18,015 nucleotides of DNA, taken from contig CALGAD010000018.1 of assembly GCA_937951955.1 (NCBI GenBank), positions 1 to 18,015 on the forward strand. Reading direction: 5' to 3'. The position numbers and the translations under genes were made by a program. The notes beneath the pieces are model-generated. The model saw only the letters and a program-made list of their open reading frames with translations, was not told where the DNA came from and ran no database searches. This document shows positions 1 to 6,350 of the stretch, in pieces. Position 1 is the stretch's first letter. Each line of letters starts with the position of its first letter. The DNA comes from an uncultured Bacillaceae bacterium. GTDB taxonomy: Bacteria > Bacillota > Bacilli > Bacillales > Caldibacillaceae.

Positions 1-2
1 TG

Positions 3-8
3 TATAAT
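3..8 (+). promoter_or_regulatory. Candidate -10 box of a sigma-A promoter
   Basis: A perfect TATAAT lies 33 bases before the likely start of the first gene. The matching -35 element would fall outside the window, so only half of the promoter can be seen. Transcription would begin near base 15 and give a short leader carrying the ribosome binding site. Confidence 0.45.
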
Positions 9-41
9 ACATCTATAAAAGAAGATAAGGGGATGAGGCTC

Positions 42-371
42 ATGATAGAAATTTTACAGGGAATCGAAAAACAGTTGAATGATAACCCGACACCATTTGC
101 TGATGTGCAAACCGTTTATCAATTTGAATTAACGGGTGATGACAAAATTTCGTTCCAGTTACACTTCCAGGATGGCAAAGCTAAAGTCGTTCATGATACC
201 GAAACAGATCCCGACTGCACCTTGATTATGTCGAGCGAAAGCTTTAATAAATTTTTAGCTGGAAAATTAAACGGTACAATGGCCTATATGAGCGGAAAAC
301 TGCGAATTAAAGGAGATATTGGCAAAGCATTAAAACTGGAAAAGATATTGAAAGAATACCAGTTGAAATAG
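42..371 (+). CDS. SCP2 sterol-binding domain protein
   Basis: A protein of 109 residues that is essentially a single SCP2 (sterol carrier protein 2) fold, a small alpha/beta domain with a hydrophobic tunnel for lipids or acyl chains. The sequence shows the family pattern: an amphipathic start (MIEILQGIEKQLN), a strand region with FELTGDDKISFQLHF, the DPDCTLIMSSESFNKFLAGKL segment, and a C-terminal GKLRIKGDIGKALKL motif. The ATG at 42 was preferred over the ATG at 33 because AAGGGG (27-32) lies nine bases before it but directly abuts the earlier one. There is no signal peptide, so it is probably cytoplasmic. The bacterial role of stand-alone SCP2 proteins is poorly defined; a link to fatty-acid or acyl-CoA handling is family knowledge. 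It is apparently transcribed alone, with its own terminator downstream. Confidence 0.88.
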   Translation: MIEILQGIEKQLNDNPTPFADVQTVYQFELTGDDKISFQLHFQDGKAKVVHDTETDPDCTLIMSSESFNKFLAGKLNGTMAYMSGKLRIKGDIGKALKLEKILKEYQLK

Positions 372-426
372 ACTTTTTGTAAGCGAATGTTCAAGCTCTG
401 TAAAAAATGGATAAATTTTGTTATAG

Positions 427-475
427 TCCATCACTGGAGTAGCGTTATGAAGCGAAAACAGTGATGGATTTTTTT
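427..475 (+). terminator. Rho-independent terminator after the SCP2 gene
   Basis: A perfect 10-bp stem (TCCATCACTG at 427-436 with CAGTGATGGA at 459-468) encloses a 22-base loop and is followed by seven T. It closes the SCP2 transcript. The remaining gap to the next gene (476-616) is very AT-rich and holds no convincing gene. Confidence 0.85.
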
Positions 476-616
476 GAAAAAATATATTGCTAACTTACTA
501 TCTCTCATATTCTCTAGAAAATTTATACTTTGTAAAAAAAAAAGGTGGACAAAGCATGGGGGAGTAGAAGGAGAATATTCATTGAAAGATTCTCTATTTT
601 TTATATTAAAAAAATA

Positions 617-645
617 TTGCGGTTTATGGTATTTGAATATATAAT
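617..645 (+). promoter_or_regulatory. Sigma-A promoter of the gntR-tctCBA operon
   Basis: TTGCGG (617-622) and TATAAT (640-645) are separated by exactly 17 bases. Transcription would start near 652 and leave a leader of about 60 bases before the regulator start at 711. This is the only good promoter seen upstream of the regulator and transporter genes. Confidence 0.65.
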
Positions 646-668
646 AAGAAAAAAATGAAAATTTTATA

Positions 669-694
669 CTTTTATACAATATACATTTATAAAA
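669..694 (+). promoter_or_regulatory. Candidate GntR operator in the gntR leader
   Basis: Bases 669-680 match the VanR/MdcY-type GntR operator ATTGTATACAAT at 10 of 12 positions. The site follows a tandem TTTTATAC repeat (662-669, 670-677) and lies inside a 7-bp inverted repeat (TTTTATA 670-676, TATAAAA 688-694). It sits between the promoter and the ribosome binding site, as expected for autoregulation. The region is AT-rich, so chance matches are possible. Confidence 0.3.
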
Positions 695-710
695 GGATGG
701 AAGTCGTTCC

Positions 711-1376
711 ATGGTTTATATACGAAAAACCGCCGTTGAATATGCCTACAAAGAATTGAAAGAAGCAATTATAAGAGGAGAATTGTCACCGGGCCAAAGG
801 ATTTATATCGAAGAATGGCAAGAAAGACTGGGGGTTAGCCGTACGCCGATTCGGGAAGCGATCCGAAAATTAGAAGCCCAGCAACTGATCGAAAAAGAAA
901 CGAACGGTTGGCTCTACGTTAAAAAAATTTCCGAAGAAGACATCAGGAATCTTTACTCAGTGCGTCTCGCTTTAGAAGAACTGGCCATTGTTGAAGCGAT
1001 TGAAAGGGCTTCCAGTAATGAGATTGAGCAGCTGCGCTTCCTGCAAAGGAGTATGGAACAAAGTAAGAATTTGCTGGATATACCGAAATTAGGGAAAAAC
1101 TTTCATGCGATGATTTACAAGTTTAGTAGAAATCCGATTAATCAAGAAATGATCAAGACGATTCAAACCCAAATCGATCGTTACCGCTACTTAAGTACTG
1201 CTGTAGAAAAAAATCGCAGTCAACAGGCGATAGAAGAGCACAAAGCAATTCTGCGAGCAATACTCGCCAGGGATGTAGAAAACGCAAAAAAATTAATGCG
1301 TTTACATATTCTCAATAGTAGGGATACAGTAATTCAGTCTCTGCAAAAAGCAGGAGGTGAAGGTGCAAAGAACTAG
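711..1376 (+). CDS. GntR-family transcriptional regulator, FCD subfamily
   Basis: A 221-residue regulator with an N-terminal winged helix-turn-helix (about residues 10-71; typical pieces are ELSPGQRIYIEE and LGVSRTPIREAIRKLEAQQLI) and a C-terminal FCD ligand domain (about 77-205). The FCD domain usually binds a metal through one acidic residue and three histidines. His132, His177 and His199 are visible, but the usual Asp four residues before the first His is not: residue 128 is Gly. AAGGATGG (693-700) lies ten bases before the ATG. FCD regulators usually sense small carboxylates, which fits the transporter genes directly downstream. It probably controls itself and tctCBA, which seem to share its promoter. 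Family assignment is firm; the ligand is inferred. Confidence 0.9.
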   Translation: MVYIRKTAVEYAYKELKEAIIRGELSPGQRIYIEEWQERLGVSRTPIREAIRKLEAQQLIEKETNGWLYVKKISEEDIRNLYSVRLALEELAIVEAIERASSNEIEQLRFLQRSMEQSKNLLDIPKLGKNFHAMIYKFSRNPINQEMIKTIQTQIDRYRYLSTAVEKNRSQQAIEEHKAILRAILARDVENAKKLMRLHILNSRDTVIQSLQKAGGEGAKN

Positions 1377-1440
1377 TGTGGATCATATCGGTGCGAATGA
1401 TAGGGTTAAAATGAAAATTACGAAATGGAGGGTATACAAG

Positions 1441-2451
1441 TTGAAAAGATTACTAGGGGTATTCATTGTTATGATTCTCATGCTTTTTGCAGCCGCATGT
1501 TCTTCGGGAACCGGTGGTGGCAGCAATGAAGAATCCGGTGAAAAAACATGGGAGCCGGAACAACCGATTGAAATCGTTGCAACCGCTGGACCGGGAAGTG
1601 GCTGGGATACAACTGCCAGGATGGCAGCGAAGGTATTAGAAGAAGAGGGAATCATTGATCAAGGGATTGGTGTCGTTAACAAACCAGGTGGCGGAGGAGC
1701 CGTCGGCTGGGCATATGTTCATGGTCAAAATAGCCCGTATACGATTTTTGTCACCTCACCACCGATGCTTCTCGTTCCTCTCAATGGTCAGTCGGAATAC
1801 AATTATGAAGACTTTACACCGATTGCCAATCTTATTGCCGACTATGGTGCGATTGTTGTAAGGGCAGATGCGAAATGGAATAACTTGAATGAACTATTTG
1901 AGGATATGAAAAAAGATCCAGAAAGTATTTCCGTCATTGGTGCATCTGCTCCGGGAAGTATGGACCATATTCAATTTGTTCGCGTAGCCAAGGAAGCCGG
2001 GGTGGATATTACGAAAGTTAAGTATGTATCCGACCAGGAAGGCGGCGCATTAACCCAGCTTCTCAACGGTAATGTTGAGGTATATTCAACAGGTGTAGCC
2101 GAGACGATCGAACAAGTAAAAGCCGGAAATATTAAAGTACTCGGAATTACGGCGGAAGAGCGACTGAAAGGCGAAGTATTGGAAGACTTCCCGACCGCGA
2201 AAGAACAAGGAATTGATGCGACCTTTATTAACTGGCGCGGCTTCTTCGGTCCGCCGGATATGGATGAAGCTGCATTAGCTTATTATGAAGAAAAATTTAA
2301 AGAGCTGAACGATTCCGAAGGTTGGGCAGAAATTCGCGCTCAATTTGGTTGGGACGAATTATTTATGACTTCAGAAGAATATAAAGAATTTTTGGCTAAA
2401 GAAAATGAAGCGATGAAGGCGCTTTTGGATGAATTAGGATTAGGAAATTAG
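1441..2451 (+). CDS. tctC: Tripartite tricarboxylate transporter substrate-binding lipoprotein (TctC/BUG family)
   Basis: The extracellular solute receptor of a TctABC transporter, 336 residues, predicted to be lipid-anchored. The TTG at 1441 was chosen because GGAGGG (1427-1432) lies eight bases upstream and because translation from it gives a clean lipoprotein signal: KR, a hydrophobic core, then AAAC with Cys20 as the lipidated residue. An upstream in-frame ATG (1357) overlaps gntR and would bury the signal peptide. The mature part has BUG-family hallmarks: PIEIVATAGPGSGWDTTAR and VVNKPGGGGAVGWAYV near the start, and NWRGFFGPPDM toward the C terminus. Known family substrates are citrate, tartrate, aromatic and other carboxylates; the one used here cannot be told from sequence. 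It follows gntR by 64 bases with no obvious separate promoter. A GTATAC palindrome (1432-1437) overlaps its ribosome binding site. Confidence 0.93.
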   Translation: MKRLLGVFIVMILMLFAAACSSGTGGGSNEESGEKTWEPEQPIEIVATAGPGSGWDTTARMAAKVLEEEGIIDQGIGVVNKPGGGGAVGWAYVHGQNSPYTIFVTSPPMLLVPLNGQSEYNYEDFTPIANLIADYGAIVVRADAKWNNLNELFEDMKKDPESISVIGASAPGSMDHIQFVRVAKEAGVDITKVKYVSDQEGGALTQLLNGNVEVYSTGVAETIEQVKAGNIKVLGITAEERLKGEVLEDFPTAKEQGIDATFINWRGFFGPPDMDEAALAYYEEKFKELNDSEGWAEIRAQFGWDELFMTSEEYKEFLAKENEAMKALLDELGLGN

Positions 2452-2463
2452 AAAAGTCAAAGT

Positions 2464-2495
2464 GCCAATGAATTTTTATTCATTGGCCTTCTTTT
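2464..2495 (+). terminator. Intercistronic hairpin/attenuator between tctC and tctB
   Basis: A perfect 10-bp stem (GCCAATGAAT 2464-2473, ATTCATTGGC 2478-2487) with a TTTT loop is followed by CTTCTTTT. This has intrinsic-terminator form but an interrupted T-tract and only moderate GC content. It lies inside an operon, so partial termination or protection of the tctC mRNA 3' end is likely. Either would make the binding protein more abundant than the membrane subunits. Confidence 0.7.
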
Positions 2496-2516
2496 AATAG
2501 ATAGAGGAGGATATCC

Positions 2517-2963
2517 ATGTTAAATTCGAAAAATAAAAAGGTATCCATCATCTTAATCATTATTGCAGTCGTCTATTTGCTAGCAAGTTTCCGTTTACCG
2601 GACTATCCTTATGTACCCGTCGATTCGGATATGGTACCTAAAACCCTTGGTTTTATTCTCCTGTTTCTATCCATTCTTTTATTTTTTGTAAAAGATGATG
2701 CTGAAAAGAAACAATCCATTCCGAAGAGCGAGATAAAAGTGATCCTTACCGTTCTTGCTTTCGTTTTAATTTATATTCTTTTATTTGAAATCATCGGCTT
2801 TGTAATTACGACAGCCCTATTTATTTTAATAACTTCCTGGTTTTTAGGGTATAAGGGCTGGGTCAGTAATATCATTGTATCCATTTCAATTCCACTCGTA
2901 ATCTACTTATTATTTACACAATTTTTGAAAGTCCAATTGCCAGCAGGAATTTTACCGTTTTAG
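2517..2963 (+). CDS. tctB: Tripartite tricarboxylate transporter small membrane subunit TctB
   Basis: A 148-residue, very hydrophobic protein with about four membrane segments (roughly residues 8-25, 42-58, 74-110 as a close pair, and 115-134). Its size, topology and position between tctC and tctA identify the small integral subunit of the transporter. The short hydrophilic stretch after segment 2 (KDDAEKKQSIPKSE) is typical of TctB, which is otherwise weakly conserved. The start is well fixed: GAGGAGG (2504-2510) lies six bases before the ATG. TctB works with TctA in the cytoplasmic membrane and receives substrate from TctC, driven by an ion gradient according to family knowledge. It is separated from tctA by 19 bases and is co-translated with it. 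Confidence 0.9.
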   Translation: MLNSKNKKVSIILIIIAVVYLLASFRLPDYPYVPVDSDMVPKTLGFILLFLSILLFFVKDDAEKKQSIPKSEIKVILTVLAFVLIYILLFEIIGFVITTALFILITSWFLGYKGWVSNIIVSISIPLVIYLLFTQFLKVQLPAGILPF

Positions 2964-2982
2964 GAAAAAGGTGGGATGAGAC

Positions 2983-4488
2983 TTGGGTGTTTTTGAAGGG
3001 ATTTTAACAGGATTTCAAGTCGTGTTTAGTTTAGAAGGGTTATTATTCGTGTTTCTGGGTGCTTTAACGGGGACATTGATCGGGATGATTCCGGGATTAG
3101 GACCGATTACGGCCATCGCGGTGATGATTCCGATCACTTACGGGATGAACCCGGCCATGGCGCTTTTATTAATGGCTGGAGTATATTATGGAGCGGCATA
3201 TGGTGGTGCGGCATCTTCCATTTTACTCAATGCTCCCGGTGAATCGATGTCCGTTCCGACTACATTTGATGGCTATCCGTTAGCTAAACAAGGAAAAGCG
3301 GGAAAAGCTTTAGCGATCGCAGCCATCGCATCATTTGTCGGTGGAACGATCAGTGTAATTTTATTAACATTGCTCACCCCCGTATTAGCCCAGTTAGCCA
3401 TTTCATTCGGTCCAACGGAATATTTCGCTTTAATGCTTATGGGATTGGTAATGGTTTCGAGTCTTGCCGACGGATCGACAATTAAAGCATTGATATCCGC
3501 CACATTAGGTTTTATGATCGCCACAATCGGAATCGATGCCCAAACGGGGACCCAGCGCTTCACGATGGGCAATGTAAATTTACTGGAAGGTATCGATTTT
3601 TTAGTGATCGCTTTAGGGTTATTCGCCTTGGCTGAAGTAAGTAATCTAATCTTTGAACGAAAGCAATCTACCGATTTTACGAGTAAACTTGGTAGTTTGC
3701 GTTTGAATAAAGAAGAAGTGAAAGAAATGGCAGGACCCATGGGCAGGCAGTCTATTCTCGGGTTCTTAATCGGGGTACTGCCCGGAGCGGGTGGAACGAT
3801 CGCTTCATTTTTGGCATATATTTCCGAAAAAAGATTATCAAAGAAACCACATGAATTCGGAAAAGGATCCGTTGCGGGTCTTGCGGCACCTGAAGCGGCG
3901 AACAATGGTGCTTCAACAGGTTCATTCGTTCCTTTACTCAGTCTGGGGATACCGGGATCAGGTACTACAGCGGTCATGCTGGGTGCACTAGTTGTTTTAG
4001 GAGTTCAGCCCGGTCCCTTATTGATGAACGAGCACCCTGATGTGTTTTGGGGTGTTATCGCCAGTATGTATATCGGGAATGTGATTTTGTTAATATTAAA
4101 CCTTCCGCTAATTCCGTATCTGTCTAAAATATTAAAGATTCCGCGACCGATGTTAATTTCACTAATCATCGTATTTTGTATTATCGGAGTCTATGGCGTG
4201 GGTTTCCGCACCTTTGATTTATTTTTGCTCGTATTATTCGGTGTCATCGGGTTTTTTATGGCATATTTAAACTTCCCGGCCGCGCCGATGCTTCTGGCCT
4301 TCATTTTAGGCGGCATGATGGAACAATCATTGCGGCAAGCACTTACAATTTCTAATGGAAGTTTGCTTATTTTCTTTGAAAAGCCGATTACTGTTGCCTT
4401 ACTAACAGTCGCCTTAATTTCTTTCGTTGTTCCGATCTTCAGGAACTGGAGAAGGAAAAAAGAAGACAAACAAACATTATCAGGATGA
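2983..4488 (+). CDS. tctA: Tripartite tricarboxylate transporter large permease TctA
   Basis: A 501-residue permease, the usual TctA length, with about 10-12 membrane segments. Family signatures are plain: GMIPGLGPITAIAVMIPITY near residues 33-55, then GAAYGGAASSILLNAPGE and TTFDGYPLAKQGKAGKAL. A second, related half contains LIGVLPGAGGTIASFLAY and SLGIPGSGTTAVMLGAL. The paired PGxG motifs are the internal repeat thought to form the transport site. Translation starts at TTG 2983, nine bases after AGGTGGG; no better start lies between this codon and the tctB stop. It is the last gene of the operon, 165 bases before a terminator hairpin. With tctC and tctB it makes a complete transporter, which suggests carboxylate uptake controlled by the upstream GntR protein. 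No catabolic enzyme for the carboxylate is visible next to it. Confidence 0.95.
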   Translation: MGVFEGILTGFQVVFSLEGLLFVFLGALTGTLIGMIPGLGPITAIAVMIPITYGMNPAMALLLMAGVYYGAAYGGAASSILLNAPGESMSVPTTFDGYPLAKQGKAGKALAIAAIASFVGGTISVILLTLLTPVLAQLAISFGPTEYFALMLMGLVMVSSLADGSTIKALISATLGFMIATIGIDAQTGTQRFTMGNVNLLEGIDFLVIALGLFALAEVSNLIFERKQSTDFTSKLGSLRLNKEEVKEMAGPMGRQSILGFLIGVLPGAGGTIASFLAYISEKRLSKKPHEFGKGSVAGLAAPEAANNGASTGSFVPLLSLGIPGSGTTAVMLGALVVLGVQPGPLLMNEHPDVFWGVIASMYIGNVILLILNLPLIPYLSKILKIPRPMLISLIIVFCIIGVYGVGFRTFDLFLLVLFGVIGFFMAYLNFPAAPMLLAFILGGMMEQSLRQALTISNGSLLIFFEKPITVALLTVALISFVVPIFRNWRRKKEDKQTLSG

Positions 4489-4653
4489 AATTAAGAAATG
4501 GAACACAGTTTTTCACAAATTACTATTGTCGTTTAATCCAATTCTCATTTCGTCCTTGTGTCCAGATTTTCTTAACTTCACTACACAGGGTATGGATAAT
4601 TTCCGATTCTATGAAAAGATAACTGCAAAATTAAATTTGCGTTTTGCATAAAC

Positions 4654-4690
4654 ATCCCCCACCTCTTCTTAAGAAGGAGATGGGGGATTT
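4654..4690. terminator. Terminator hairpin between converging transcripts
   Basis: ATCCCCCA (4654-4661) pairs with TGGGGGAT (4681-4688). Inside, CTC/GAG and TTC/GAA add further pairs around a TTAA loop, with one mismatch and one bulge. T-rich sequence follows on the plus strand but is interrupted. It sits between tctA (plus) and the minus-strand gene ending at 4722, so it may stop both transcripts. The rest of the gap (4489-4653) shows no gene. Confidence 0.6.
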
Positions 4691-4721
4691 GCTTTGTACT
4701 CCTGAATCCATTCATTTTTAT

Positions 4722-5063
4722 TCAATCTTCCCTTCGATCCGGAAACACGTAAGACATATAATTTCCAGGGCCAATTTTGATATCTATTCCATGATTTTCC
4801 AGTTCCTCCCATATTCTTCGATCTAAAGAATAGGGGGATTTATTTTGCAACTGTTCAACTTCCTGTTCCGTTATCGTAAAATAGATAGATTCTTCACCGT
4901 TACGGACAATCCAGAAATAGTTCTGTAATTTCGCTACCATAATTTCAAATTGTTCATTCCATTCTTGAAGTTGTCTCTCCACCGTAGTAGCCACATGAAC
5001 CAAAAACTTTTCACTACTATAATTTTTTGCCATCATTCCCCGAATAAAACCTTGTGTATTCAA
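4722..5063 (-). CDS. Unrecognised 113-residue protein controlled by a SAM riboswitch
   Basis: I do not recognise this protein. It is soluble-looking, has no signal peptide or membrane segment and contains no cysteine. The N-terminal half is rich in charged and aromatic residues and may form helices (TTVERQLQEWNEQFEIMV). The middle has WIVRNGEESIYFTITEQEVEQLQ, and the end has DIKIGPGNYMSYVFPDRRED. The start is TTG at 5063 with GAGGAGGG six bases upstream, a strong and well-spaced site that supports real translation. It is a single-gene unit: promoter, SAM-I aptamer, terminator platform, gene, then a terminator. The upstream switch is the best clue to function and implies a role in methionine, SAM, cysteine or sulfur metabolism, or in related transport control. 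That role is inferred only from regulation. Confidence 0.8.
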   Translation of the reverse strand: MNTQGFIRGMMAKNYSSEKFLVHVATTVERQLQEWNEQFEIMVAKLQNYFWIVRNGEESIYFTITEQEVEQLQNKSPYSLDRRIWEELENHGIDIKIGPGNYMSYVFPDRRED

Positions 5064-5103
5064 CTTGATCCCTCCTCATTATTTCGGGTACCAAGCATGA
5101 ACG

Positions 5104-5141
5104 AAAAAAGTCCTTTATCGCTTTGGAAAGCAATAAAGGAC
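5104..5141 (-). terminator. Terminator of the SAM riboswitch expression platform
   Basis: Read on the minus strand, GTCCTTTAT pairs with ATAAAGGAC (5133-5141 with 5110-5118). After one mismatch, GCTTT pairs with AAAGC, and the stem is followed by six T (5104-5109). It lies just after the aptamer and 40 bases before the gene start, which is the standard S-box layout: SAM bound means termination. Confidence 0.9.
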
Positions 5142-5154
5142 TATTCAGCCGTCC

Positions 5155-5256
5155 GTTATCATCCAAAGCATTTGCTTTGCTGGTTGGAGCACCTTACCTG
5201 ATCAGGCAGGTTGCTGTGAAGTCATCGAGCCAGGTCTCTCGTTCACTCTTGATAAC
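5155..5256 (-). promoter_or_regulatory. SAM-I (S-box) riboswitch aptamer
   Basis: On the minus strand the element begins GTTATCAAGAGTGAACGAG, continues with GGCTCGATGACTTCACAGCAACC-like P2 sequence, then AAGGTGCTCCAACC, and ends GGATGATAAC. These are the conserved S-box blocks (TTATCAAGAG, GCAACC, AGGTGC, GATGATAA). The closing P1 helix is GTTATC with GATAAC, so the end bases co-vary from the usual C-G to G-C while the consensus interior is kept. A promoter lies upstream and a terminator plus the 4722-5063 gene downstream. SAM binding should turn the gene off. Confidence 0.95.
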
Positions 5257-5275
5257 CCGTTATATAGTTAGTTTC

Positions 5276-5304
5276 ATTATATTCTACTTTTTTGCGAAAG
5301 ACAA
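5276..5304 (-). promoter_or_regulatory. Sigma-A promoter of the SAM-riboswitch transcript
   Basis: On the minus strand TTGTCT (5304-5299) and TATAAT (5281-5276) are separated by exactly 17 bases. Transcription would start about ten bases before the riboswitch P1 helix, the usual distance for an S-box leader. Confidence 0.8.
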
Positions 5305-5340
5305 CTGTTCCAGCTTGTGGGGTTTCCATGTAAGTGAAAA

Positions 5341-5356
5341 TATCAACATTTTGATA
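5341..5356 (-). terminator. Weak candidate terminator after the RpiR gene
   Basis: TATCAA and TTGATA form a 6-bp AT-rich stem with a 4-base loop, followed on the minus strand by TTTT. It lies about 20 bases after the regulator stop. The stem is weak, so some transcription could run into the SAM-riboswitch unit. Confidence 0.3.
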
Positions 5357-5378
5357 CGCCCGCTTTTCTTTTTAAAAA

Positions 5379-6218
5379 CTACACATTTGGTTTTATATCA
5401 CGGTGATTAATAAAATAGTGAAACAGTTCGTCCTTATTTTCTACATTTGTACTGCATCTGGCCACTTCATCCAGGATGACGTTAGTAACGGATAAAGCAA
5501 TGGGGCCGATTTGGAAGAAAGAAAACATATTCCCGACATAAATAACGATGGAAACATCAGCATATTCGGTAATTGGCGCAACAGAAGAATCGGTAATGGC
5601 GATGACGGGGATACCTTTTTCCTTTGCTTTTTTGGCAATGCGGATGGGTTCCATGGCATAGCGATAAAATGAAAAGATGATTAAGCACGTTTTAGGAGTA
5701 GCCGATTCAAGCAAATTCACATCCGTTTCCGGACGATATAAAACCGTATTATTATGAACAAAATTCAAGTTGAAATAGAGCCAGTGGGCAAACGAAAAAG
5801 ATTGGTAGTAACCAATTACAATATTTTTTTCGCTTTGCAAAATCATATTTGCAGCTTTTTTAATTTGTTCATGATTCAGTCTTTGTGAATTTTTCTCAAT
5901 CAATGTGACATCTTTTTCCATGCTATCAAATTGATTGTGATGATTCTGAGAACGTTCAAAAAACATATCGAGACTTTTTTGATTTATTTTTAACAAATCT
6001 TGACGAATTTCTTCCTGCAAATGACTGAAATCGTAACCGATCGCATTGCAAAAACGGATCACCATCGTTTCACTGACGCCAATAAATTCACCGATTTTTT
6101 TGGCAGGGTAAATCGCAAAGGTTACCGGGTCGTTGATAAAAAAATGCGCAACCTTTTGTAAGCCCTTTGTCATTTCTGGTAATAATTTTTCTGCCCTTTC
6201 CATGTAATTTGGAACCAT
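5379..6218 (-). CDS. MurR/RpiR-family transcriptional regulator with SIS domain
   Basis: A 279-residue regulator with an N-terminal RpiR helix-turn-helix (about residues 37-62, KKIGEFIGVSETMVIRFCNAIGY-like) and a C-terminal SIS domain (about 120-245). The ATG at 6218 was chosen because AAAGGTG lies eight bases upstream; a TTG ten codons earlier has no good ribosome binding site. SIS domains in this family usually bind phosphosugars through GxGxS and SxSGxT motifs. Here the second motif reads S183-F-Y-R-Y, so the effector may not be a sugar phosphate. The later stretch GIPVIAITDSSVAPITEYAD is ordinary. It is divergent from the epimerase/peptidase/peptide-transport operon, with a 132-base shared control region, so it very probably regulates that operon. 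Activation or repression cannot be decided from sequence. Confidence 0.92.
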   Translation of the reverse strand: MVPNYMERAEKLLPEMTKGLQKVAHFFINDPVTFAIYPAKKIGEFIGVSETMVIRFCNAIGYDFSHLQEEIRQDLLKINQKSLDMFFERSQNHHNQFDSMEKDVTLIEKNSQRLNHEQIKKAANMILQSEKNIVIGYYQSFSFAHWLYFNLNFVHNNTVLYRPETDVNLLESATPKTCLIIFSFYRYAMEPIRIAKKAKEKGIPVIAITDSSVAPITEYADVSIVIYVGNMFSFFQIGPIALSVTNVILDEVARCSTNVENKDELFHYFINHRDIKPNV

Positions 6219-6253
6219 TGTTATCACCTTTTTTTGAAGGATTCGCAAAATTT

Positions 6254-6276
6254 AGAGTTGAAATAAAGGAAACTCT
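6254..6276 (+). promoter_or_regulatory. Candidate RpiR operator
   Basis: AGAGTT (6254-6259) and AACTCT (6271-6276) form a perfect 6-bp inverted repeat with an 11-base centre. The repeat covers the -35 box and part of the spacer of the operon promoter, so a protein bound here would block RNA polymerase. A dimeric helix-turn-helix regulator encoded next door is the natural candidate. Confidence 0.4.
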
Positions 6277-6286
6277 TTACTATAAT
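6258..6286 (+). promoter_or_regulatory. Sigma-A promoter of the epimerase-peptidase-transport operon
   Basis: TTGAAA (6258-6263) and TATAAT (6281-6286) are 17 bases apart. Transcription would start near 6293, about 58 bases before the first gene. No other convincing promoter was seen up to 15405, so nine genes may depend on it. Confidence 0.8.
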
Positions 6287-6350
6287 TTAAATTAAAATTG
6301 CAATATTTTCAATAGTTAATTAATCACTTCACAACTAGGAGTCGATTTAC

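Noticed and set aside
431..712. A 93-codon minus-strand frame before gntR
   Set aside because: It overlaps a terminator and the gntR promoter, has biased AT-rich composition and no ribosome binding site.
4427..4826. Two plus-strand frames after tctA
   Set aside because: No ribosome binding sites; they cross the tctA end, the terminator hairpin and the opposite-strand gene.
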